DNA from: Chlorella sorokiniana
Lineage: Eukaryota; Chlorophyta; Trebouxiophyceae; Chlorellales; Chlorellaceae
Length of the DNA stretch: 64,000 nt
Reading direction: 5' to 3'
Assembly (NCBI GenBank): GCA_025917655.1
Contig: CP084620.1
Location: 2,480,001 to 2,544,000, forward strand
How positions within the stretch are numbered: the first letter of the stretch is position 1; each line of letters begins with the position of its first letter. Made by a program: the position numbers and the translations under genes. The notes beneath the pieces were generated by a model that did not search any database, was not told the origin of the DNA, and saw only the letters and a program-made list of their open reading frames with translations. Below, one piece after another: positions 55,342 to 64,000 of this stretch.

Positions 55342-56061
55342 TTACAGGCTGTCGTCGCGCTTGCGCATGAGAATGATCTCATCCAGCTTTGCTTGCAGCG
55401 TGTCTATTTGCCCATTAAGCTTCGTGTCCATCTCATCCATGCTGGCCTTGACCTCCCCCAGGCTCGTCTGCACACCAGCGATGTTGAGATCCAGGCTCGC
55501 CTGCACGTTGATGATTTTGAGATCCAGGCTCGTTTCCACGGCTTTGAGCTTGGGATCCAGGTTCGCATCCAAACCCTTGATGCTGCACCCAAGCTCCTCC
55601 AACTTCATCCAGACCCACACGCTGCAGCCGCCAATCACCCCCGCCGCAAGGTGCGGTGCCCCCACGGGAACGCTCACTTCCCGCCAGAAGCCCTGCACAA
55701 TGGCAGTGGGTGCAGTTGAGGCAGGTCGCTCGGGCATGCCAGCAAACACACAGAACCAAGAGGTCAGCTTAGGCCACTCAAATGTGTGACCAACATGCAA
55801 CAGGAACCAAAACTCGCCGGAAACTCCCAGAATGGGCGGCCACCATCGCCGCTGCTGCCGCCGCCACTGCCGTCGCCGCTGCCTCCTCGTCCACCGTTGC
55901 CGCCGCCTCGCATGCTGCCTCCCTCCGTCTGGGGGCGGCCAAGGCAGCTGTGGGGGAGCGCGACGCCCCGGCCCCCGAGCCATCACGCCCGAAGACACTG
56001 CCGGGCGCCTGTGGCTCGCTGATGGTGGTGAGATCGGTGCTATACGGGGCAAGGCATGCAT
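55342..56061 (-). CDS. Coiled-coil membrane protein, copy 2
   Basis: The counterpart of the gene at 51329-52041, offset by about 4.02 kb. ATG 56061 starts MHALPRIAPISPPSASHRRP. The second exon reads GFWREVSVPVGAPHLAAGVI, then the coiled coil (KLKAVETSLDLKI, VQASLDLNIAGVQTSLGEVK, LNGQIDTLQAKLDEI) to a stop at 55342. The coiled-coil frame is kept, but the membrane-segment region differs strongly and is less hydrophobic than in copy 1. Unlike copy 1, one frame happens to be open from the start through the presumed intron, so an unspliced reading is also possible. The intron and exon 1 are almost identical to copy 1 over about 290 bases, whereas exon 2 is not. Confidence 0.5.
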   Translation of the reverse strand: MHALPRIAPISPPSASHRRPAVSSGVMARGPGRRAPPQLPWPPPDGGRQHARRRQRWTRRQRRRQWRRQQRRWWPPILGVSGEFWFLLHVGHTFEWPKLTSWFCVFAGMPERPASTAPTAIVQGFWREVSVPVGAPHLAAGVIGGCSVWVWMKLEELGCSIKGLDANLDPKLKAVETSLDLKIINVQASLDLNIAGVQTSLGEVKASMDEMDTKLNGQIDTLQAKLDEIILMRKRDDSL

Positions 56062-56150
56062 GATGAACAAGTGTACAACCTAGGACGCGTCACAGACATA
56101 TGTGAGGACATGACGATGAGACACTCGCAGCGTGCCCAGCACCCGACAAG

Positions 56151-56628
<478 letters not shown>

Positions 56629-56675
56629 GCTGCGGCGGCTGCGCATCGCCACACAGCGGCCTGGCCGTTCGCCCT

Positions 56676-56775
56676 CATTCAACCGCCCTGCCGCCAGGTG
56701 CGAGGGCGTTTCGATTACCCGTCCTGCTGGGGCCCTCCCACGCTCCTCCATTGACTGTCCGCGTGTTCAGGGTGT
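56676..56775. repeat. Dispersed copy of the 50.8-51.2 kb tandem repeat unit
   Basis: Starts TTCAACCGCCCTGCCGCCAG and continues with GTGCGAGGGCGTTTCG, a CCTGCTGGGGCCC block and a GTGTTCAGGG end, in the same order as the tandem units left of coiled-coil copy 1. It lies just outside the truncated SDR copy, so this repeat family brackets the duplicated block on both sides. Confidence 0.8.
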
Positions 56776-57298
56776 GTGAGCTACCGATGCATCAATGACA
56801 TGTAAGGTAGGCGCTGCAAACTTGCCTTCATGCTAGAACCTATGCTTTGAAGGCTTACAGATGGCACAGCGTGGCACCGCATGGCTTTTGCTTCTGCGAG
56901 CACTGTGCATGTTTAGGTGTGGCAGTGCGGGCACGTGGAGGAGTACGCTGCATTAGGACAGCTAGCGGAAAGCGGGGTGCATTCAGCAGGGGGAAAACAC
57001 TGATGGCTGACAGTCATGCATTGCGGGGGTCATTGGGCGACAAGGGGGAAAGGGGTTGGGGCTGTGATGATGGCCGCCAAACAGTTCACCAGGTCGCCGG
57101 CCGTTAAACGGCTGGACGCTGCTCGCTGGTTCACTCAACAGGCGCATACCGGCCACGGTGGTGGTGTGTGTGTGTTGGGGGCGGGGCGCGCGTGCGCCAG
57201 CGGCGGCACACCATGCCCTCAGCTAGGTGAGCAGCTCCGCGATGATGCAGCGGCTGCGTGCGGCGCCGCTGCTGCCAGGCACGCAGTCAGCTTGCCGC
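56776..57298. other. Spacer downstream of sulfite reductase
   Basis: About 520 bp holding the presumed 3' untranslated region of the sulfite reductase gene. The open frames on the plus strand have no recognisable features. A short GT run occurs near 57,165. Confidence 0.45.
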
Positions 57299-60200
57299 TC
57301 AGAGGCCGAGATGCTTGCGGATGGCCTCCGTGGCCAGCGCTGCCGGGCTGACCCCCGCTTCTGCGCCGCCGCCGCCAGCTCAGCGTACACATCCTCCGCC
57401 ACCCCCACCTGCACCGCCGCCTAAGCGAGGGCGGCCGCGGGGCCGGGGACGCGGCCTCAGCACCAGAAAGCCGGCAAACCGCCCAAGCTTTGGCTGGCAG
57501 TCAAACTTGGATCCTCTGGCTGGACCGCTCTTCCGCCCCTTTCAAATAGGCTGTCAGCCCGCCCATTCCCCACCGCAGCCCCACCTTCACCAGCCCTCAC
57601 CTTGGGCAGCTTCTCCGCCTCAGCAGGCGAGATGTAGGCGGCCTGGAACTCGCGCAGCGCGTCGAAGCCCACCCGCGCCGCAAAGTCGCCCAGCGACTCC
57701 TCGGGCCCCCGCCGCTGCGCCTTGAACATGGCAAAGATGGGCTCCAGGAAGGTCTCAAAGTCCTGCGGGCAAGAGACGACGGAATGTCAAGTCAACAGGT
57801 AAACATGTGACTCCAGCTTGCACAACGCCCGCACGTCCGGGCGACGTGCAAGTTACTAGCCAGTGCCAAGTATCGCAGCGACGCATCAACCGCTGCGTGC
57901 AAAACGGAATCCCTTTATTCCCACTCCAAAAGCCAAAGTGCACACAAACACAGCCACCCACCTTTGCCTTGACGCGCTCCGCAAACGGCTCTGCCAGGCG
58001 GGTGGCGTTGAGGGAGCCGCCCAGCCAGACCTGGTAGGAGTTGGGTCCGTCGCCCACCAGGCCCAGCTCAGCCATGTAGGGCCGCGCGCAGCCGTTGGGG
58101 CAGCCTGGGGAGGGAGGGGCGAGAGAAAGAACGATCGAGCGAGGAGGGATAAGCGGCGAGGGGCGGGCACGCGGGCAGGCAGCACCACGCAGCGCTGCTG
58201 CACACAGACGCCAGGGCCTGCGCTTCCCAGCCAGCAGCGCGGCAGGCGGGGCGCAGACCAGACTCGCGCGCTGCTATGGGGCAGCGCGGCAGGCGGGGCG
58301 CGGCCCAGACTCACCGGTTGCGCGCACCACAAACTTCTCGCTCTTCTCGAAGCCCAGTCGGTCGAGCAGGGCGCGGATGCGGGCGTTGAAGTCGGGCAGC
58401 GCGCGCTCCGCCTCGCCGATGGCCAGGCCGCAGAGGGGCAGGGCGGGGCAGGCCATGGACAGCGACTCGATGCGGTCCCACTCCACAAGGTCCTTGACGC
58501 CGCCGGCCTGCGGTGGAGGAGAGGCGAAGCGGTGGAGGAGGCGTTGAAGGGAGGGAGGGATGGTGGGTAGAGTGACGAGCGTCATGCAAGCGGTGCAGGA
58601 TGGCAGCGCAACACAGGTTGCAGCAGGGCGGGAGCACGTGTAAGCAGGGCGGGAGCACGTGTAAAGGACGGAATGCAGGTGTTGCCCGAGACGGGTGCAA
58701 CATGAGGTGCAGGGAGCGAGCCCGGGGCCTGGCCTCAGGCTAACGAGATTCCAAGCTTTTCGATCGTCAGAGTGTGGTCGGATGGTACGGACAAAAGCGG
58801 TGGTCATCACCAGCCAGGCCCCCACGGCATGCGGCAGCACATGAGGCAGCTGCCGCCCGCTGCAACCGCCAGCGCAGCCAGCACTCAAGCAGCGGCAATC
58901 GATGCAGGCAACTCGAAAGCGCATTCTGCCCCCGTCCCTCCTTACGCCCTGCAACCTCTTTGCTCTCACCTTGAGCGTGGAAAGGATGTCGTCCTTCCAG
59001 GATGGGTTGATGTCGCGCAGGATGAGGTTCTGGTTGGGGGTGATGATCACCGGCAGCTCATACCGCTCAATCACGTTGCGTAGCGCCTTCTTCGCCTCGC
59101 CCTTCACCCGCCCGTTCTGCGGTGGCGGAGGCAGGCAGTGCAGGTGTCGGGGCTTCATGGCGTGCAGCTTAGGCTGGGAGAATCTCCCGCTGCTTGTCAA
59201 CCTGCCGTGGACACAGAGTCTCCTCTGCCCCGGGTGCTGGCTCCCCGCATTGCTGCAGCATCCCACGAGCCTCCCTCCCCCGCCCCTCCTCCTCCTTTCC
59301 GCGCGCGCGAGCACACACACCACAAAGACAAGCACGCACCTGCACGTAGATGCCGTAGGCCAGCTTGCCGTCGCCCTGCTCCATCCAGCCCAGGTAGTCC
59401 TTGAACTCCCAGGGGGCAGGGGGCGGAAGGGCTGCAGCTTCTTGCCGTAGTACTGCTCCACCACCGAGCGGAACTTGTCCACACCCCACTCGTGGATCAG
59501 GTACTTCAGGCGGGCCTGGCGGTACAGGAGGGCGGGGGGGGGCGAGTCAGACAGCATGTCAGCAACAAGCCCGGGCAACAGCCTGTAAGCGCTGCAGCAG
59601 CCAGGGCACCCTGGCGAAGGCCGCACCACACCCAGGGAGCCAGCCGCCGACAGCACAGATCCCTGCGCTGGCGGCGCCGGTGCGCAGGCGTGGTGCCCAC
59701 CTGCTTGCGGTCGTCGCGGCGGCCGTAGTCGCGCTGCACCGCCACCACCGCCTTCACCGCGTGGAACACGTCCTCAGCAGGCACAAAGCCCAGGGGATCG
59801 GCCAGGCGGGGGAAGGTGGTGGCCTTGCCGTGGGACCGGCCTGCAGGGGGCAGGGGCGGCGCAGGTGCACAGGGGGTGAGCGGCTGGTTCCACATTCTGG
59901 GGAAGCAGTTTGAGAGCGGAGCCAGCGGCCTGCGGGAGGAGAGATGGCTGCGGATGGGAGGCCGCAGCAGCCGTGCCGGTGTGCGCCGCGGCAAGCGTCC
60001 GCCGCGGCAAGCGTCCCGTGCTCTCTCCCCCTGGCAACACATCCCCTCACCCATGCCGCCGCCTGCCACCAGGTTGAAGCCCTGCAGCTGCCCAGCATCG
60101 TCGGTGATCACCACCAGGCCCAGGTCGTTGGTGAACAGGTCCACAGAGTTGTCGCCAGGCACTGCGGGGCGGTCGGCGGTACAGGAACAATGCCAGCTCC

Positions 60201-62239
60201 TTAACACGGAGCCGCAGACAGGGGAGGCGGCGGGTCCCATGCCAGGAAAGGGAGGAGGCAAGGCAAGGGCGGCAGGGGGCGCCAGCAGCGCGCGAGGTGC
60301 AGCCGGCGGCAGCGCGATGCAAGGGGTGCAGGGAGGCCTCAGCGGTGTTTGTTGTCCACAGTGCGGCGGCGCGAACGCCGGGCTGGCGGAAAGATAACGC
60401 AGTTTACCAAGGCATCCGCGGCCGTCGCTGGCGTGCAGGCATGAGCATGCAGCTGGGCGTGCGAGGGGGCGAGAGGGGCCGTCTACCAACCATCGCATAG
60501 CGTCCAGCGAACGCACCCGTGACAGCGACCTTGAACTTGCGGGGCAGGAAAAGGGGGCCGTAGATGGGCTCGGGGCTGCCCTCAAAGTTGGTGCCAAAGC
60601 CGTTGAAGGAGCGGTCCTCAATGACCTTGGGGTTCTGCACCAGGGGCGAGGTGTGGGGGACAGACCAAAGCAGTGGCTTCAAGTGTGGTGCCCCCTGTGC
60701 CGGCAGCAGGTAGCTCTGGGTGCTGCTGGCCAGCGGCAGCTGCACAAGCCTCCTGCAGCATCTGTACGAGGCTTCCGCGGCAGCTGCACGCACCTCCATC
60801 GTGTGCGCGAAGAACTTCTCGCCGTCCAGCCACACGTCGTAGTAGGCGCCCGACTGGGGGCCAGCAGATCGGCGATGTCGTTGGCGTACTGATCGGCGTA
60901 CCTGCAAGCCGAAGCGGACAGGGGGACATGGGGCAGCGTTGAGAGGCCGCGGACGGGTGCAAAGCGCAGAGCCACAACGCAGCTTGCGAATTTTCTTACG
61001 GGGCAGGGCAGACCGTTTGCAGCAATCGCCCCAGCAGCAAGGCTACTGTGACCTGGTGCAGGGAGAAGACAAGAATCCATGGGGGTGCGGCAGCAGGGGC
61101 GCACCGGTACTCTGGGCGGTCCTTGTAGGGCGCCGGGGGCGCCATGACGTTGCGGTTGGCGTCGCCGCACGCGCCCAGCGTTGAGCCCATGTTCTTGATG
61201 ACGGTGCTGAACACCGTCTTCAGGTTCTGCTTCAGCACGCCGTGCAGCTGGAACGTCTGGCGCGTGGTCAGGCGCAGCGAGCCGTTGCCGTACTGCGGAC
61301 GGGGCAGGACAAGGGCGGCCGGCTGAGCGCGGCTGGGGCCGCAGCAAGCACCGTGGCCGCGGCAGCACGACCTGCCCATGCAACCTTCTCAAGAAGTTTG
61401 GCAGCAGGGGACATGAAGCAGCAAGCTACAGAAGAGCCCGCTGCAAGCGCCGCGCAGCGGCCTGGTCCGCTGCGGGCATCACAGGCGCCCCAGGCGTTCC
61501 CGCGGCCCTGCCCCGCGTGCGCTGGTGGCTGCGCTGCCCCCTGCCGCTGTCCGTCGGCTCACCAGGTCTGCCAGCTCATCCATGACCAGGTAGAGCTGGT
61601 TGGTGACGCAGCCCGAGGGCTGCCGCGTGCGCATCATGAACTGGTACGACTTGCCCGCGCCAAACGTGCGCTGCTCGCGGTTGTCCTGCATGTAGCTGCC
61701 GTGGAACTTCATCAGCTGCACCGCGTCCTCGGCGATGGAGGGGGCCTCCGTCACCAGCTCCTGCAGCGCGGGGCGCGGCAAGGATGAGCAGAGGCGCGGG
61801 AGGGCTTAGGTGAGCCGGGCGGCAGCGGCGACGAGACGCCGCGTGCTGGGAGGCAACTGCTGGCCAACACCCTGGCCTCAGCCGCGTTGGTGCAGTCCCC
61901 GCGCAGCACATGGCCACTCATGGCAGAACAGCCAGGCACAAACTGGCAGCAGGGTGGCAGCGTGGCGTCGCTGCTGCCGCTGCCAACGGCTGCATGCGGC
62001 GCCACAGCCAACCACCCACACCAGGCGCCCACCTGCATGAGAGGGTGCCTCAGGAAGTCGCTCTTCTCCTTGATGATCTCCACCTTGGAGCGCTTTGCCT
62101 TGTTGGAGGTAGGCGGCCGGCTGGGAGTGGCGACGCAGGTCACCGTGAGCGCGCCCCGCGCGCTGCTGCTGCCCTGGGAGGGCTGGCGGGTGGCAAGCCC
62201 GCTAGCGCCGCCCGCAAAGGCGCTGCTGGACGCCTGCAT
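57299..62239 (-). CDS. SIR: Ferredoxin-dependent sulfite reductase with C-terminal ribbon-helix-helix extension
   Basis: Reduces sulfite to sulfide in the plastid using siroheme and a 4Fe-4S cluster. ATG 62239 starts a transit-like peptide ([14 protein letters not shown]). Family hallmarks: [14 protein letters not shown] and [20 protein letters not shown] (61560-61740), [96 protein letters not shown] and the cluster ligands CPALPLC and CPNGC. The usual end, [11 protein letters not shown], is followed by one more exon (57299-57420) after a TTAG acceptor. With one G restored in the run at 57352-57356 this exon encodes strand VQVGV, helix [13 protein letters not shown], turn KRGVS and helix [15 protein letters not shown], a ribbon-helix-helix shape. 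Two other G/C runs (59412-59416, 60856-60860) each lack one base. Confidence 0.93.
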
Positions 62240-62785
62240 GAGTGCTGCCTGTGCTCGCGACAGCGGGGCTCGCTGATGCACAGGCCTTTAACGAAAATGA
62301 CACGAACAACCACGTGCAGCCAGGACGAAGCCAACGGATTCGGGTTTGAGTGGAGGTTCTTTGCTAGCACCTGCTTCCGTGGCCATGCATGGTGGCACGA
62401 GAGAAGCGATTGGGCAGCATTGTATCATGCAAGCTAGCGATCAACAATTTGATCGCAAGGAGAAGACTTCGCTCCAAAGCGTGCGGTCAGCGGGACGGTC
62501 AAGGGCTTCGAAAGCGTTTCGCAAGCGGGCATGCTGCGGCGTATGAGCTACCTGGGATGCTTCAAGTCTGATGCAGTCGTTGAGGTGGGTTTGCAGGCTT
62601 GCCCGTATCCAACACATGCTGAAAAGCGCTGTTCGGGCTGGCAGTGCGGTGATTATCATCTCTGCGCTGCGATTTAGGGCGATTTGAATGCGTGCAAGCG
62701 GGACCTGCGGATCGCAGCCAGGCAATCCCTCCCACCTTCTCCGCCACCGCCGTCGCCCAGCGGGCTGCCTCTGGCCCAAGGCAGC
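62240..62785. promoter_or_regulatory. Divergent promoter region, sulfite reductase / right-edge gene
   Basis: About 545 bp between the two start codons, clearly AT-richer than its flanks from 62,280 to 62,680. It should contain both promoters. No sulfur-response or other element could be identified by eye. Confidence 0.45.
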
Positions 62786-64000
62786 ATGCACTGTTTCCAG
62801 CAGCCGCACAGCCTCGAGGAAGCGCTGGATGCTCTGGAGGCGGAATCAGCAGCAGGATCTTTGTATGACAATGAGTTCAGCTCCAGTGGCGGCAGTGCTC
62901 ATGCCCAGGTGTGTGCAGCATTTGCTGCAGGCCAGCTCAGGCGCAGGCTCTCACCCTTGCAGCAGAGCCGCGAGCAGGAGCGGCTGGTTCGCGAGCAGCG
63001 GGATCACATGCAGACAGTTGCGGTCCTGAAGGATGAGCTTCACAGGCGCAGCCTCCCTGCCGCCCGACTGGGTGCTGCTGATGGCTGCTCACGAGTGCAC
63101 GTGCGGGTTGCTCCGGCGCCGCAACCAGCACTTGCCGTGCCGCAAGTGCAGGCGCAGCCATTCAAGCTTGCCCCCATGTTCCAGACTTGCGATGGCAGCG
63201 ACGGCGTCGCCGCAAAGCTGGTGCCACTGCACAGCCTGCAGCAGGGTGCCCACACGACGGGCCAGAGCAGTCTGCCTTCAACGTCTGGCCAGCCAGACAT
63301 CCAGCCAGCAGACGCAACCCCCTGCTGCGGCTGCTTTCGCAGCAACCTCCGCCTGCTCGGTCATCCACAGCGTGGGGAGCCAGCTGGTGCCGCTTGATGA
63401 GGAGGGCAACGGCGGCAGCGCCAGCAGCATGAGGCCCCTGTGGACCGCATCAAGCTGCAGTAATTGGCAGGCTGCGTCTCCACCCGCGGCATTTGCATGC
63501 TTGCCAGGGCGTGCATACGACGGCAAGCATGCGCAGGTCATTGACTTGGCAGCGGTTTCTGCAGCAGCTGCCGGGCGCTCGCTGCAGCCGGCCTCCTCCA
63601 CTGTGTCTGCTGAGGTTTTGGCCCAGCCTACAGCCAGCTTCCTTGACTTTGTTTGGCGTGTGCAGCACTCAGAAGGTGCAGACTGCGCTACGGGAGCAGG
63701 GGACTTAGCGCCGCACGCTGGGCTGGTGCAGCATGCATCGCCACGCCCTCTGCAGGGCGCTTCCTCAGTCACCATCACCGTCAGCCTGGCGGCCGCTTCA
63801 TCTGCACAAACAGTCGGCTCGCAAGAAGTGCTGCTGCAGCAAAGCTCCGCAGATTACAGCATACCTGTGGGACGAAGCAGCGCTGCCAGCATCCACGGCA
63901 GCAGGCGCCGCAGCTGGCGGGCACAGGGCCGGCCCCTGCTGACTGCATGGCGGCACGCGCTCCAGAACCACCTGCCCTCCCGCAGCACCACGCCGCGTGC
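62786..64000 (+). CDS. Low-complexity protein of unknown function (partial, runs off the right edge)
   Basis: ATG 62786 starts MHCFQQPHSLEEALDALEAE, followed by SLYDNEFSSSGGSAHAQ and a helical, charged segment (LQQSREQERLVREQRDHMQ). It continues with a Gln/Pro/Ala-rich part (QPALAVPQVQAQPFKLAPMF). Near 63320 (a CCCCC run) the protein-like frame moves by one base and then stays open to the window end, with VIDLAAVSAAAAGRSLQPAS, TASFLDFVWRVQHSEGAD and SSVTITVSLAAASSAQTV. The 3' end lies outside. No domain is recognisable; most of it looks intrinsically disordered. It could be a regulatory or scaffold protein, but nothing in the sequence shows that. Confidence 0.5.

Noticed and set aside
57223-57420. 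Longer C-terminus of sulfite reductase in the uncorrected frame, to 57223
   Set aside because: That frame turns Arg/Ser-rich right after the G-run, while the corrected frame gives a regular two-helix fold and a stop immediately after it.

Overview
This window is nuclear DNA from a GC-rich green alga, most likely a trebouxiophyte of the Chlorella group. The genes are dense and intron-rich, with short GT-AG introns and a few GC-AG ones. Likely plastid-targeted enzymes have transit-like N-termini, TGTAA motifs follow several stop codons, and CAG-type glutamine tracts and long CA/TG microsatellites are common. The only bacterial-looking segment is one helix-turn fold discussed below. The species assignment is inferred from style and protein similarity, not from a marker gene.

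Layout, left to right: the 3' part of an ankyrin-like, possibly tail-anchored protein (+, 1-1110); a bZIP transcription factor (-, 2190-4824); a 10.5 kb Fab1/PIKfyve-type phosphoinositide 5-kinase (-, 6156-16654); bifunctional purine enzyme ATIC/PurH (+, 17453-21305); two adjacent secreted trypsin-like proteases (-, 22152-24372 and 24909-27798), the second with a C-terminal PAN/apple-like module; a glycosyl hydrolase family 1 C-terminal relic (-, 28215-28690); RAPTOR, the TORC1 scaffold (-, 29046-41893); a J-domain membrane protein (+, 42465-43872); an unrecognised membrane protein (-, 44348-45926); a double-ACT-domain plastid protein (+, 46259-48482); a conserved unknown protein (-, 48696-49904); a duplicated accessory block (50.8-56.8 kb); ferredoxin sulfite reductase (-, 57299-62239); and a low-complexity protein running off the right edge (+, 62786-64000).

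The accessory block holds 170-190 bp tandem repeats, two copies of a coiled-coil membrane-protein gene about 4 kb apart, and a short-chain dehydrogenase gene with an in-frame stop plus a truncated second copy of its 3' exons. The two coiled-coil copies are a mosaic: a tract of about 290 bp is almost identical while both flanks, including the coding exon, differ by 10 percent or more.

The most interesting single signal is the last exon of sulfite reductase. After one G is restored in a G-run, it encodes a complete ribbon-helix-helix (CopG/Arc-like) DNA-binding fold fused to the enzyme's C-terminus. This matters because plant sulfite reductase is reported to be a plastid-nucleoid DNA-binding protein.

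Nearly every conserved gene needs one or more single-base insertions in a short C or G run to keep its frame. I treat these as sequencing or assembly errors rather than gene death. Fab1 (PI(3,5)P2 synthesis on the vacuole) and RAPTOR (TORC1) both belong to endomembrane and nutrient signalling, while sulfite reductase, ATIC and the ACT protein are plastid-type anabolic functions. There is no sign of operon-like organisation.
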